DNA from: Enterococcus thailandicus
Lineage (GTDB): Bacteria; Bacillota; Bacilli; Lactobacillales; Enterococcaceae
Length of the DNA: 64,000 bases
Assembly (NCBI RefSeq): GCF_001886265.1
Contig: NZ_JXLE01000007.1
Span: 62,001-126,000 of the forward strand
Direction of reading: 5' to 3'
In this document: piece after piece, positions 35,638-44,344 of the stretch
Position numbering within the stretch: the stretch's first letter is position 1
Layout of the letters: each line of letters opens with the position of its first letter
Program-made: the position numbers and the translations under genes
The notes under the pieces: generated by a model
Told to the model about the DNA's origin: nothing
The model's input: the letters and a program-made list of their open reading frames with translations, nothing else
Database searches by the model: none

Positions 35638-35675
35638 ATTAAGCGCCTCAAAACAGCTGTTTTGGGGCGCTTAAT
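35638..35675 (+). terminator. Strong palindromic hairpin after the GNAT gene
   Basis: ATTAAGCGCCTCAAAACA and TGTTTTGGGGCGCTTAAT pair with one G-T wobble around a GC centre. There is no T-run, so termination is plausible but not certain. The rest of 35680-35860 shows nothing I can name. Confidence 0.55.
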
Positions 35676-35861
35676 GTTACGAAATGGCAAGATTTTCTGT
35701 TAAAGAATTAGTTATTCATGCATAACTTGAAATTTTGAATTGGCGAATGCCTATTTAGTCCATCATAAGGAAAAAGCAAAGTATATACCTTCACTTGAGG
35801 TCTTTTGCTTAAGTTTGGAGACTGTTTTTTTTACGATTATGTTGGTTCAACAACAACTAAA

Positions 35862-36731
35862 TTACTCGTGGGATTCACGAATAAAATCATGTTTATAATC
35901 TCGGACATATTCTTGAATGGTTCGTGGTGGCCGATGTAATACTTGTTCAATTGTATTTGTCACCTTTTTAGCATTACCTAATTGAGTAATCAGATAAAGC
36001 ATTACCATAACATTGACGTAGTCTTTTGGTATACCACGTTGGATCATCACCCGACGAAAGTTAAATAAAGTTGGCTTGCTGTAAGTAATTTTCGTGTCCA
36101 AAATCGTTGTCATCACTTCAGCTATCTCGTCATAAGTTAGTGCGCGTGCTCCAGTAAGTTCTAACTCTTGGTTCAAGTAAGCTGAATTTGTTAAACAAAC
36201 AGCAGCTACCTCACCAATATCTCTGGTATCAATAAAACTTGTTTTTGAATGTCCTGCTGGAATAAACAAATCATGGTTGTTCTTGATATCATTTTGATGC
36301 GTTGTATTTAAATTTTGCATGAAGAAGCTAGGACGAATAAAAGTATAAGGGATCTTTGCTTCACGGATCATTTTTTCAATTTTATGATGAGGAGTCATCG
36401 GATTTTTTTTAACACCAATTAAAGAAACGAAAACGATTTGCTCGATAGTTTGTTGTTTGGCATATGCTAGAAAAGGTGCCATGTCTTCTTTTGGTTTAGA
36501 TAACTGTGGTGGCCGAATAAAGAAGACTTTATTCACACCTTTAAAAGCTTTAGGAAAAGTTTTTGGGTCTAAAAAGTCAAATGGGACAAGTGGTAACTGT
36601 TGAAATGCTTTTTGAACCTTTGAAACAGTATGAACGCCTACTGTGAGTTTGATTTGATCATTTGTTGCTAAAATTTCAATCAAAGGGTAGCCAATATTTC
36701 CTGTACCACCAATGACAAGTATATGATCCAT
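35862..36731 (-). CDS. NmrA-like NAD(P)-binding protein
   Basis: 289 residues. ILVIGGTGNIGYPLIEIL at residues 4-21 is the GxxGxxG dinucleotide loop; GVNKVFFIRPPQLSKP and IEQIVFVSLIGVKKNPMTPH are shared with NmrA/QorB-type atypical short-chain dehydrogenases, which sense or reduce with NADPH. Likely a quinone oxidoreductase or redox sensor. Its ATG overlaps the stop codon of the broken marR gene, so both formed one operon. The C-terminal helices (VMVMLYLITQLGNAKKVTNT) contact substrate in relatives. Confidence 0.78.
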   Translation of the reverse strand: MDHILVIGGTGNIGYPLIEILATNDQIKLTVGVHTVSKVQKAFQQLPLVPFDFLDPKTFPKAFKGVNKVFFIRPPQLSKPKEDMAPFLAYAKQQTIEQIVFVSLIGVKKNPMTPHHKIEKMIREAKIPYTFIRPSFFMQNLNTTHQNDIKNNHDLFIPAGHSKTSFIDTRDIGEVAAVCLTNSAYLNQELELTGARALTYDEIAEVMTTILDTKITYSKPTLFNFRRVMIQRGIPKDYVNVMVMLYLITQLGNAKKVTNTIEQVLHRPPRTIQEYVRDYKHDFIRESHE

Positions 36732-37159
36732 TACATATTCCTCTTTTCTATTCGATTATTTTCTTGATTTATTTTTGTTAGTAAAATATTCAAGGTTTCT
36801 TGTTCCTTTGTAGACAAAATTGTTAAATAGTTTGCAAGAATTTGTTCGCTAAGTGCTTGGCATTCAGATAAAATTTCATGCCCAGTATCGGTCAATGAAA
36901 TCAACTGAGAGCGAAGATCTGAAGGATTCTCCGTTTTGATAACTAATCCTTTCTTTTCTAGTCGTTTGATGATTCCGGAAATAGTGGGTTTGTCCATATC
37001 CAATGCTTCTGATAATAAGACAGCAGTCCGTTCATCTTTGAGAGAGAGTTGTTGGATTACTGCCCATTGTTGAACAGTAATTCCTTTTTTATTCAGTACT
37101 TGATTTAAATTGTATTTTAATTACTTTGAAATATTCATTAATAAATAGCCAGTATCCAT
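36731..37159 (-). pseudogene. MarR-family regulator interrupted by an early stop codon
   Basis: A perfect ribosome site (GGAGGCC) precedes ATG 37159 and the frame reads MDTGYLLMNISK, then TAA at 37123-37121, then LKYNLNQVLNKKGITVQQWA and the MarR wing DMDKPTISGIIKRLEKKGLV to the stop at 36731. A single change (CAA to TAA would do) separates it from a normal 142-residue MarR protein. Restart at the internal ATG 37003 would lose the first helices needed for dimerisation. If the regulator is dead, the downstream NmrA-like gene may be constitutive. A sequencing error is the alternative. Confidence 0.75.
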
Positions 37160-37199
37160 TTAAGTGAGGCCTCCTTCAATAAAATAATCGATAAATGAT

Positions 37200-37223
37200 A
37201 TTTAGTTAGTGTGCTAACTAAAT
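37200..37223. promoter_or_regulatory. Perfect palindrome, probable MarR operator
   Basis: ATTTAGTTAG (37200-37209), TGTG, then CTAACTAAAT (37214-37223): a perfect inverted repeat upstream of the marR-nmrA unit, 40 bases before the marR start. Size and TTAGTTAG-type half-sites fit MarR operators. The rest of 37224-37470 is AT-rich promoter-like sequence for the gene at 37472. Confidence 0.7.
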
Positions 37224-37471
37224 AAGGGGAGTTGTCAACTTTTTTTGTTTTGGCTGTGGAAAACTACATGAAAATTTAAATTATGAGAGAAATTGATGAT
37301 TTTTTATAGGTAATTAGTTATTTTAAATGGATTGAAAGTGGTTTTTTTGCTTATTTAAGTTATCTGTTGTTGAGATATGTGAATTAACATTTTTTATTTT
37401 TGTTATTTTATGCTAAGCTATTTTTGAAATCAGCTGAATTCAAAAAAATAATACTTACAGGGGGAACAATT

Positions 37472-38068
37472 ATGTCAAAAAAAGTATTTGTACTATTTTC
37501 TGTACTGTTAGTTTTACTTAGTGTAGTAGTGCCTATATCGGTTTCAGCTCAAACCATTGAAAAAAATCAGCTATCAAAGGTAGAATTAAGCGGAAGTATG
37601 AATTTTCAAAAAGGAATTAAAAAATCAAAAATGGTTTTTGCTAATTTATCTAATCAGCAAAAAAAAGCAGAGATAGATAAAGTAGCCAGTGAATTAGAGT
37701 TTATGTTTACACAAGCTTTGTTAACAAATGAACAAGGAGAAATTGTTGGTATTGATTATGCGAAGCTAGAAGAAAAGTATGGGACAAAGTTAACTAGTTC
37801 TCAGGGATACTCCGAAATAAAAGATTTCAGTTTAGTACGACAAAATAATTTGGTTCGTGGTGCGTTTTTAGATTGTATGTCAAGCTCGATAAAAGATTTC
37901 ATTGGTGCAACTTTATGGTCTGCAATTATTAGTGCTGGTGTTATGGGGTTCATTAAACAAATGGCATGGCGTGAAGTGGCTGCTTTAATTGTTGAATTCG
38001 CTGGTGCAGAATTTACAGTAATAGCATTGGTGGGAACATTATCCTGGATGGCAATAAACTGTGCATAA
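37472..38068 (+). CDS. Sec-secreted two-cysteine protein, bacteriocin- or toxin-like
   Basis: 198 residues from ATG 37472 behind AGGGGGAAC. A clear signal peptide ends at about residue 26 (ISVSA-QTIE). A charged, helical region of about 100 residues (KAEIDKVASELEFMFTQALL) is followed by a hydrophobic C-terminal part from about 135 (GAFLDCMSSSIKDFIGATLW, then IISAGVMGFIKQMA and IVEFAGAEFTVIALVGTLSW) ending AINCA. The mature protein has only two cysteines, one at each end of the hydrophobic part, well placed for a disulfide. The next gene, overlapping its stop codon, encodes a membrane thioredoxin. This resembles precursor bacteriocins such as EntV whose C-terminal peptide needs a disulfide; sequence identity to any family is not recognised. 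Confidence 0.7.
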   Translation: MSKKVFVLFSVLLVLLSVVVPISVSAQTIEKNQLSKVELSGSMNFQKGIKKSKMVFANLSNQQKKAEIDKVASELEFMFTQALLTNEQGEIVGIDYAKLEEKYGTKLTSSQGYSEIKDFSLVRQNNLVRGAFLDCMSSSIKDFIGATLWSAIISAGVMGFIKQMAWREVAALIVEFAGAEFTVIALVGTLSWMAINCA

Positions 38069-38741
38069 GAGTTTCTACTGCTTACCAGTCATCGTTTCGT
38101 TTGCTGTTATTTTCGGAGGTTATGGGGGATTTGATCTGATCACTTCTCATACTTATAACATCATCAGATACATAAACTTGTTTATCGCCATAAACATATT
38201 CATGACAATTTATATGCTAGCAAAATTATCGAAAGAAGAAAAACAGGAAAAAAAGTGGTTTTTATTTGGGTATCTTTTTATTCTAATTCTTTGTAGCGTA
38301 TTTGCTTATGCAAAATATGACCATTCAATGGTTCCAGTAGAATCATTTACAAATCAACAGATGTTAATAAATGTAGATAAACGCGACTTGGAACTGACAA
38401 AAGAAAATAAACGATTTTATAAGAAACACACAGAGAAATTTACGAACATTTCTTCTGATTTATCTAACCTCAATAAAAAAACTGGCTATCTTTACGTTGG
38501 AAGAATCACTTGCGAGTTTTGTCGGTCCTTCATACGCTATACTGCTTATACGAACCAAAAGATAGACCAGCCTATCTTTTATATAGATACTGAGATGTTG
38601 ACGTTTCAAGAAAAGCAGATAATGTATGCTAAGCTAAAGATTTCTGGCGTGCCATCTTTTTTTAAAATCGAAAAGGGGAGTTACACACGATTTCAGGGCA
38701 ACACTATCGCTGATTTTAATTATTTTGTTCAGGCTAACTAA
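38061..38741 (+). CDS. Membrane-anchored thioredoxin-fold thiol-disulfide oxidoreductase
   Basis: 226 residues from GTG 38061, overlapping the previous gene by eight bases. Three membrane spans (residues about 8-25, 36-54, 66-84) are followed by an extracytoplasmic domain with KTGYLYVGRITCEFCRSFIR, the redox pair C151-x-x-C154, and a cis-proline segment ISGVPSFFKI near residue 198. It is related in layout to bacteriocin accessory thioredoxins (PedC/BrcD type) but with its own membrane anchor. Coupling to a two-cysteine secreted protein implies it forms that protein's disulfide or protects the producer. The first is more likely from chemistry; not proven. Confidence 0.78.
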   Translation: MHKSFYCLPVIVSFAVIFGGYGGFDLITSHTYNIIRYINLFIAINIFMTIYMLAKLSKEEKQEKKWFLFGYLFILILCSVFAYAKYDHSMVPVESFTNQQMLINVDKRDLELTKENKRFYKKHTEKFTNISSDLSNLNKKTGYLYVGRITCEFCRSFIRYTAYTNQKIDQPIFYIDTEMLTFQEKQIMYAKLKISGVPSFFKIEKGSYTRFQGNTIADFNYFVQAN

Positions 38742-38765
38742 TTTGTCAAGAATTCGATTTTGAAA

Positions 38766-38838
38766 GTAGTAGGTAAGGATACCTACTACTCAGACTGTAG
38801 ACAAAGTCCCAAAAAAGGATGATGTCTGCAGTTTTTTA
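38766..38838 (+). terminator. Hairpin plus rho-independent terminator
   Basis: First hairpin AGTAGTAGGTA/TACCTACTACT (38766-38790), perfect with a four-base loop. Then ACTGTAGACA (38794-38803) pairs with TGTCTGCAGT (38823-38832) before a T-run. This closes the secreted-protein/thioredoxin operon. Confidence 0.75.
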
Positions 38839-38844
38839 CTCATG

Positions 38845-39541
38845 ACTTTAGTCGGTTTCAATCGGTAAAGCGATTGAAACAAAAAAACCACGCGTACTGC
38901 GCGTGGAAGAAGTAGCTTTAGCGATAAAACTCCTTTCGATATACTAGATAAAGGCTACCAACCGTTATCAAATCGAAAGGAGTTTTTATGTCAAATGACG
39001 ATAAAAGTTTAGCACATACTCGATGGAATTGTAAGTATCATATTGTGCTTACACCAAAATACAGACGAAAAGTCATTTATGGAAAGTTGAGACAAGACAT
39101 TGGGAAAATATTGAGAAAACTGTGTGAAATGAAAAAGGTAGAAATTATCGAAGCCCATGTGATGCCAGATCATATTCATCTGTTAGTCAGAATCCCGCCT
39201 AAACTGAGTGTATCAAGTTTTATGGGCTATTTAAAAGGGAGAAGTGCTGTAATTATACATGAGCGTCATGGGAATCTGAAATATAATTATGGAAATCGAT
39301 CGTTTTGGGCCAAAGGATATTACGTGAGTACTGTAGGATTCAATCAAAAAACAATTGCAAAATATATACGAGAACAAGAAGCGGAAGATCGAGTAAGAGA
39401 TAGTATAAGTAAAAGAGAGTACAGCGATCTATTTAGCAAATAAAGACTAGAAAAAAATAGAGAGAGAGCGGTTGGCGGTCTTTTAAAAAAGCTCCCTTGA
39501 AGGGAGCAGCAAGTAGTGAGCCCTTCTAGGGCTTTTTACTG
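38845..39541 (+). mobile_element. IS200/IS605-family element (IS200 group), apparently intact
   Basis: One Y1 transposase gene flanked by subterminal hairpins rather than inverted repeats: GTTTCAATCG/CGATTGAAAC (38855-38880) and CCACGCG/CGCGTGG (38888-38906) on the left, GCTCCCT/AGGGAGC and AGCCCT/AGGGCT (about 39490-39533) on the right. There is no tnpB. The left hairpins lie in the untranslated leader and resemble those that hide the IS200 start codon. Exact ends cannot be fixed without a reference copy, since these elements make no target duplication. Confidence 0.78.
38988..39443 (+). CDS. tnpA: IS200-type TnpA (HUH Y1 transposase)
   Basis: 151 residues, the normal size. WNCKYHIVLTPKYRRKV is the family start, HVMPDHIHLLVRIPPKLSVS contains the H-x-H (HUH) metal motif, and the catalytic tyrosine lies in KTIAKYIREQEAEDR. 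The gene is complete, so the element may be active. It cuts and rejoins single-stranded DNA at hairpin ends during replication. ATG 38988 follows AAAGGAG. Confidence 0.92.
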   Translation: MSNDDKSLAHTRWNCKYHIVLTPKYRRKVIYGKLRQDIGKILRKLCEMKKVEIIEAHVMPDHIHLLVRIPPKLSVSSFMGYLKGRSAVIIHERHGNLKYNYGNRSFWAKGYYVSTVGFNQKTIAKYIREQEAEDRVRDSISKREYSDLFSK

Positions 39542-39548
39542 AGAGGCG

Positions 39549-40064
39549 TTAATTCAGATCCAATCGAAAATCAAGTGGATGTTCCTTATTTTTGTTTTTG
39601 TGGTAGAGCCAATAATCCAAAACAGCAGCAATACAAATGCAAAGTGGCGCATCTTCATCTTTGGTCACATCTAGTACATAGTAGTCACCAGTAAACAAAG
39701 TGGCTTTGTTCATCGCCATAATCGGCTGATTGAAATGATGGATGTGGTAACGGTGATTGTAAATATCCCCTTGAACTGTCCAATGAAGGTGACGAATATA
39801 ATAAAAATCACCTGGCCAATTAAAAATCTTTTGCATGGTGCCAACTTTTTCAAAATCTTTGTAAAGTTCAAAGCGAGTACCAAATGTCAGGCTGATTTGC
39901 TTGATGTGCGCAACGAGTTTTCCATTCATTGAATAAAGCGAAAGTGCATCGCCTTTCGTTCCCCAACGACCAACCATTAAGAAAAGTGATTGACCATCCT
40001 CGTTTTTAACGATTGTCCGAGTCGCACGACTAAGCTGTTTTTCTTGAATGAAAAATTCTGACAT
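39549..40064 (-). CDS. LURP-one-related/YxjI-type protein
   Basis: 171 residues. FFIQEKQLSRATRTIVKN, then FNWPGDFYYIRHLHWTVQGD and a late hydrophobic helix ICIAAVLDYWLY fit the tubby-like beta-barrel fold of LURP-one-related proteins (YxjI in Bacillus). The family is widespread in Firmicutes and has no known activity. ATG 40064 follows AGAAAAGAGGGA. It lies 27 bases after the HAD phosphatase gene on the same strand, so both may be one transcript. Confidence 0.75.
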   Translation of the reverse strand: MSEFFIQEKQLSRATRTIVKNEDGQSLFLMVGRWGTKGDALSLYSMNGKLVAHIKQISLTFGTRFELYKDFEKVGTMQKIFNWPGDFYYIRHLHWTVQGDIYNHRYHIHHFNQPIMAMNKATLFTGDYYVLDVTKDEDAPLCICIAAVLDYWLYHKNKNKEHPLDFRLDLN

Positions 40065-40090
40065 CGTTATCCCTCTTTTCTAACTAAAAA

Positions 40091-40963
40091 CTATAAGTCT
40101 TCAGCAATTGCACGTAAAATTGCCTTGCCAACGCCAGATTCTAAATTCGTCGCAGTTGTGTATTTTGCATATTCTTTCACGTCAATTTCTGCATTCCCCA
40201 TAGCAAAGCTTACACCTGCTACCTGCAACATACTGACATCATTGAAATTATCTCCAATAGTCATGACGTCATCTAAAGAAATGCCACGGTCGTTTGCAAC
40301 GTGTGCGACAGCAATTCCTTTTTGAGCATTTTTATGGTTGACTTCAATATTATTTTGACCAGAAGAAGTAACTGTTAGATTACCAAGTTCATCAATTTGT
40401 TTGCCGACAGGACCGAGAACACTTGGCCCTTCATTATGGAAACAAATAATTTTCAAAACTTCAATTTCCTCGTCTTGTTGCAAAAGATCACGAATACTAT
40501 CAATGTAATTAATATGAAGTAATTCTAAATTTGCTGAAGCCATTGCGATGGCCATTTTGTAAGTCAAATGTGGTAAATGTGTAGCAACCATGGAGGCGAA
40601 GCTTTCTATTCTTTTTGCTTGGCTTTCAGAATACAAGCCTTTGTTGGTTGAAACTTCATAATAGATTTTATTTTGATCTAAAATATCTAGTACAAGCGCT
40701 GCTTCTTGGTGAGGGATGGCAACTGTAAAAAGAGAATTGCCTTCTTTGTCAAAAACTTGTGCACCGTTTAAAGTAATCATCGCACAATCGATACCAACTT
40801 CATCTAAAGCGGCACGCGCTTCTTGATAATTACGACCAGTAGCTACCATAAATTCGATTCCAGCTTGTGTAGCAAAGCGAATCGCTTCGGCGTTTTCCGG
40901 TGTCACGCTCATGTGTGAATCTAATAATGTACCATCCATGTCGGATGCAATTAGTTTGATCAT
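40091..40963 (-). CDS. Cof-type HAD-superfamily phosphatase
   Basis: 290 residues. The catalytic loop DMDGTLLDSHMSVTPENAEA is at residues 8-27, the lysine region in NHKNAQKGIAVAHV and the final acidic motif VMTIGDNFNDVSMLQVAG. Class IIB cap as in YidA/YkrA, so it should dephosphorylate sugar phosphates, flavin or pyridoxal phosphates. Start at ATG 40963 behind AAAGGAACGG. Substrate unknown. Confidence 0.88.
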   Translation of the reverse strand: MIKLIASDMDGTLLDSHMSVTPENAEAIRFATQAGIEFMVATGRNYQEARAALDEVGIDCAMITLNGAQVFDKEGNSLFTVAIPHQEAALVLDILDQNKIYYEVSTNKGLYSESQAKRIESFASMVATHLPHLTYKMAIAMASANLELLHINYIDSIRDLLQQDEEIEVLKIICFHNEGPSVLGPVGKQIDELGNLTVTSSGQNNIEVNHKNAQKGIAVAHVANDRGISLDDVMTIGDNFNDVSMLQVAGVSFAMGNAEIDVKEYAKYTTATNLESGVGKAILRAIAEDL

Positions 40964-41088
40964 AATTGTTTACCGTTCCTTTCTAATTCTTCTTCTTAGT
41001 TTACCATATTAAGGAGGCAACGCGAGGAAGATTGTCCCTTGTTTAAGAATAATTTGTAGGTTATCCTTTGAAAAGGAGGTGAAGGATT

Positions 41089-41769
41089 TTGAAAAAAATC
41101 ATTCATAATAGCTGGCAAGAAATCTTAGCAGATGAATTTGAAAAACCTTATTATCAATCTTTACGTGAATTTTTAAAAACAGAATATCAAACACAAAAGA
41201 TACATCCCGATATGTATCATATTTATGAAGCATTAGAATTAACGCCCTATGACAAAGTCAAAGTAGTCATTCTGGGTCAAGATCCTTATCATGGTGTGAA
41301 TCAAGCACATGGCTTATCGTTTTCGGTGCAACCGGGTGTGAAGACACCACCGTCACTTGTGAACATTTATAAAGAAATGCAGTCAGATTTGGGCATCGTG
41401 CCAGTACAACATGGAAATCTGGTTTCTTGGGCAAAGCAAGGCGTTTTATTGTTAAATACTGTTTTGACTGTTCGAGAAGGACAAGCGTATTCACATCGTG
41501 GAAAAGGCTGGGAACAATTAACAGATCGAATCATTGAAAAATTAAATGAGCGGGAACAGCCAATCGTTTTTATTTTATGGGGCAAACCAGCTCAAGAAAA
41601 AATCAAAATGATTGATCGCAGTCGCCATGTCATTTTGGCTTCACCACATCCAAGTCCGCTGTCAGCACATCGTGGTTTTTTTGGCTCGAAACCATTTTCG
41701 AAAGCAAACGATGCATTGGTGGCTTTAGGCGAAACACCAATTGAATGGCAACTGCCTGAAACAGTGTAA
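41089..41769 (+). CDS. ung: Uracil-DNA glycosylase
   Basis: 226 residues from TTG 41089 with AAAAGGAGGTGAAGG just upstream. [20 protein letters not shown] carries the water-activating Asp motif, [13 protein letters not shown] the uracil-binding strand and [20 protein letters not shown] the histidine-bearing intercalation loop. Family 1 UDG; removes uracil from DNA to start base-excision repair. The order ung-pta-tsaE is shared with other enterococci as I recall it. Confidence 0.95.
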   Translation: MKKIIHNSWQEILADEFEKPYYQSLREFLKTEYQTQKIHPDMYHIYEALELTPYDKVKVVILGQDPYHGVNQAHGLSFSVQPGVKTPPSLVNIYKEMQSDLGIVPVQHGNLVSWAKQGVLLLNTVLTVREGQAYSHRGKGWEQLTDRIIEKLNEREQPIVFILWGKPAQEKIKMIDRSRHVILASPHPSPLSAHRGFFGSKPFSKANDALVALGETPIEWQLPETV

Positions 41770-41920
41770 TAAAACAGCGCTTTCCTGTTATAGTGCAGAT
41801 TTGCATCTATGTGAAAAACTTCATTTTTATAGCATTTATGACTAATACAGATAAAATAAACTGTTCTTTTTTTTGAGAATAGTGTATGATTGGGTATATA
41901 AAATATCTGGAGGTCATCTC

Positions 41921-42901
41921 GTGGAATTGTTTGATAATTTAAGATTTAAAATTGTTCGTCGTGGTATTAAAATCGTTTTTCCAGAAGCAACTGATGCAAG
42001 AATTTTGGGCGCTGCTGCTCGTTTGAAAGCAGAAGAATTGATGGAACCAATTTTGATTGGTAACCCAGAAGAAATCAAAAATGCAGCCCATGCGCGTGGG
42101 ATTAAAGCTTCAGGATTTACAGTCATTGACCCTGCTAATTATGCACAATGGGATGAAATGGTTGATGCTTTTGTTGAACGTCGTAATGGAAAGGCATCCA
42201 AAGAACAAGCACAAGAAATTTTAAAAGATGTCAACTATTTTGGTACAATGTTGACTTATATGGGGATTGCTGATGGCATGGTTTCTGGTGCTATTCACTC
42301 GACTGGTGATACAGTTCGTCCAGCTTTACAAATCATCAAGACAAAACCTGGTGTGAGTCGTACAAGTGGTGCGATGATTATGGTTCGCGGAAGAGATCAA
42401 GAAAAATATGTCTTTTCTGACTGTGCAATCAATGTCAATCCAACGGCGCAAGAATTAGCTGAAATCGCTGTTGACTCAGCTAAGACAGCTGAATTATTCG
42501 ACATCGAGCCAAAAGTTGCGTTGATGAGTTTTTCAACAAAAGGTTCTGCAAAAGCAGCTGAAGTAGATAAAGTTGTAGAAGCAACAAAAATTGCGAAACA
42601 ATTAGCACCTCAATACATGATTGATGGTGAATTACAATTTGATGCTTCATATGTGCCAGCAGTTGCACAATTGAAAGCACCTAATTCAGATGTAGCAGGC
42701 CAAGCAACTGTTTTTGTATTCCCAGAGCTTCAATCTGGAAACATTGGCTATAAAATTGCGCAACGTTTTGGTAACTTTGAAGCAATTGGTCCAATCTTAC
42801 AAGGTCTAAACAAGCCAGTTTCTGATTTGTCACGTGGGGCAAATGAAGAAGATGTTTATAAATTGTCAATTATTACGGCAGCACAAACTTTGATGGACTA
42901 A
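41921..42901 (+). CDS. pta: Phosphate acetyltransferase
   Basis: 326 residues from GTG 41921, which has CTGGAGGTCATC upstream; the longer frame has none. RRGIKIVFPEATDARILGAA is the family start, GAIHSTGDTVRPALQIIKTK and SCAI-type strand SDCAINVNPTAQELAEIA hold the active-site serine, arginine and aspartate region. Converts acetyl-CoA and phosphate to acetyl phosphate and CoA in overflow metabolism. Two tandem TAA stops (42899-42904) are followed at once by a hairpin element. Confidence 0.95.
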   Translation: MELFDNLRFKIVRRGIKIVFPEATDARILGAAARLKAEELMEPILIGNPEEIKNAAHARGIKASGFTVIDPANYAQWDEMVDAFVERRNGKASKEQAQEILKDVNYFGTMLTYMGIADGMVSGAIHSTGDTVRPALQIIKTKPGVSRTSGAMIMVRGRDQEKYVFSDCAINVNPTAQELAEIAVDSAKTAELFDIEPKVALMSFSTKGSAKAAEVDKVVEATKIAKQLAPQYMIDGELQFDASYVPAVAQLKAPNSDVAGQATVFVFPELQSGNIGYKIAQRFGNFEAIGPILQGLNKPVSDLSRGANEEDVYKLSIITAAQTLMD

Positions 42902-42904
42902 TAA

Positions 42905-43075
42905 GGTTGTGGCGTCAAGCGTTCAGCTCTGAAAAAATAAAGAATAACTGACAAAAATAGCTGCTTATGTTTTTGGACAGTTATGAATTATTTCGAGGAG
43001 TTGCTTAGGGAACACCGTGAATAAGGTTGTGGCGCAAGGTGGTTAGCTTCAAGCGGTCATCTCAAACAAATAAAC
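42905..43075 (+). repeat. Hairpin elements (cluster D, one full unit plus a truncated unit)
   Basis: GGTTGTGGCG begins right after the second pta stop codon. Unit one is 119 bp (42905-43023): CAAGCGTTCAGCTC pairs with GAGTTGCTT and ATAACTGACAAAAA with TTTTTGGACAGTTAT. Unit two (43024 on) starts as the AAGGTGGTTAGCTTC subfamily but breaks off near 43075 with no second arm. The remaining bases to 43222 hold an upstream in-frame extension of tsaE and nothing else I can name. Confidence 0.88.
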
Positions 43076-43222
43076 CAATAAACGTTTTATTTTTGAAAAG
43101 TTGATTTTTAGTAAGAGTGTATGGCTTCGGTCGACACTCTTATTTTTTCTTTAAAAATCGGTTGTTCCACGTTATACTTGCACATAGAAACAGGACGAAT
43201 CATAGAAAGTAGTGAACCAAAA

Positions 43223-43696
43223 ATGATTGAATTAACAGGATTAGACATGACAGAAAAACTTGCGAAGGTAATTGGGCAAGTTGCTGAAGCAGGCGACAAT
43301 TTAATACTAACTGGTGATCTTGGTGCTGGAAAAACGACGATGACCAAGGGAATTGCTTTAGGATTAGGCATCGATCAAATGATTAAAAGCCCAACCTATA
43401 CGATTATTCGCGAGTATGGACAAGGACGCTTACCGTTATATCACATGGATATCTACCGCGTGGCAGCAAGTGGTGCTGACTTGGGATTAGATGAGTATTT
43501 TGAAGGTGATGGGCTTTCTGTTGTTGAATGGGGAAATCTACTGGAAGAAGCTGTACCAGAAGATTATTTGGAACTGATTTTAGAAAAAAGTGATACAGAT
43601 TTGGATAAACGCTATGTGAAGTTCCGCGCATATGGCAGTCAAGGAGCAGATTTTGAAAAAAGAATACGAAATGGATGGGAAGAAATCAATGGCTGA
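43223..43696 (+). CDS. tsaE: tRNA threonylcarbamoyladenosine biosynthesis ATPase TsaE
   Basis: 157 residues from ATG 43223; the longer frame to 43121 would add 34 residues not expected for the family. Walker A GDLGAGKTTMTKGIALGLG, switch SPTYTIIREYG, HMDIYRV and VVEWGNLLEEAVPEDYLEL are the TsaE signature. It is the ATPase partner of TsaB and TsaD in t6A modification of ANN-reading tRNAs. Neither partner is in the window. The 3' end overlaps the next GNAT gene. Confidence 0.93.
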   Translation: MIELTGLDMTEKLAKVIGQVAEAGDNLILTGDLGAGKTTMTKGIALGLGIDQMIKSPTYTIIREYGQGRLPLYHMDIYRVAASGADLGLDEYFEGDGLSVVEWGNLLEEAVPEDYLELILEKSDTDLDKRYVKFRAYGSQGADFEKRIRNGWEEING

Positions 43697-44213
43697 GGAA
43701 ATTAGTGTGGTAATCCGTGAAGCTGCTCCAGAAGATGCCCAAGAAATTTTGACAATGAGTAAACAAGTTGGCAGCGAAACAGAATTTTTAGTGATGGATG
43801 AAGAAGGCTTGCAATTGTCACCAGAAGGACTTGCTTTAGAATTAGGTTATTTGGCTGAAAGTGCGAATAATTTGTTATTGGTTGCTTTAGTTGGGGATAA
43901 AATTGTTGGGACAGCTTCCGTAAAAGCTACTAGTGAATACCGAATCGCTCACATCGGAGAAATTGGAATTAGTTTACTAAAAGAGTATTGGGGCTTTGGT
44001 TTAGGAACATTGCTGATTGAAGAAATGATTGATTGGGCAAAGAACAGTGAAGAAATTTTTCGCTTGGAGTTACAAGTTCAAGTTCGAAATGAACGCGCAG
44101 TACATTTATATCAAAAATTGGGTTTTAAAATTGAATCAACGATGCCAAGAGGTGCGCGAAGTGATACGGGTGAATTTTTAGATGTGTATCAAATGAGTTA
44201 TTTGAATTTATAA
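43653..44213 (+). CDS. GNAT-family N-acetyltransferase
   Basis: About 186 residues if started at TTG 43653, which follows AAGGAGCAGA; ATG 43671 or 43689 are alternatives. VVIREAAPEDAQEILTMSKQ is the GNAT start, IGEIGISLLKEYWGFGLGTL carries the acetyl-CoA loop and VRNERAVHLYQKLGFKIEST is motif B. Overlap with tsaE implies coupled translation. In other bacteria tsaE neighbours RimI, but the text here is closer to general small-molecule or spermidine-like GNATs. Substrate unknown. Confidence 0.82.
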   Translation: MKKEYEMDGKKSMAEEISVVIREAAPEDAQEILTMSKQVGSETEFLVMDEEGLQLSPEGLALELGYLAESANNLLLVALVGDKIVGTASVKATSEYRIAHIGEIGISLLKEYWGFGLGTLLIEEMIDWAKNSEEIFRLELQVQVRNERAVHLYQKLGFKIESTMPRGARSDTGEFLDVYQMSYLNL

Positions 44214-44344
44214 GTATAAGATGTGTTTCTAGTAAAACGATTAGGGAATTAAAAAAAGGAACGGCTCATAGTGTGCCCCAAAAGTTAGCTATTCTGGTCT
44301 AACTTTCGATGTACACTATAAACTGTGCCTCTTTTTTTGTCTTT

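Noticed and set aside
37472-38068. Naming this protein a known enterocin
   Set aside because: The architecture fits, but no segment matches a bacteriocin sequence I can recall with confidence.
38845-39541. Idea that this IS200-type transposase moves the 120-bp hairpin elements, as RAYTs move REP sequences
   Set aside because: The element has its own, different hairpin ends, and none of the 120-bp units is adjacent; I found no shared end sequence.
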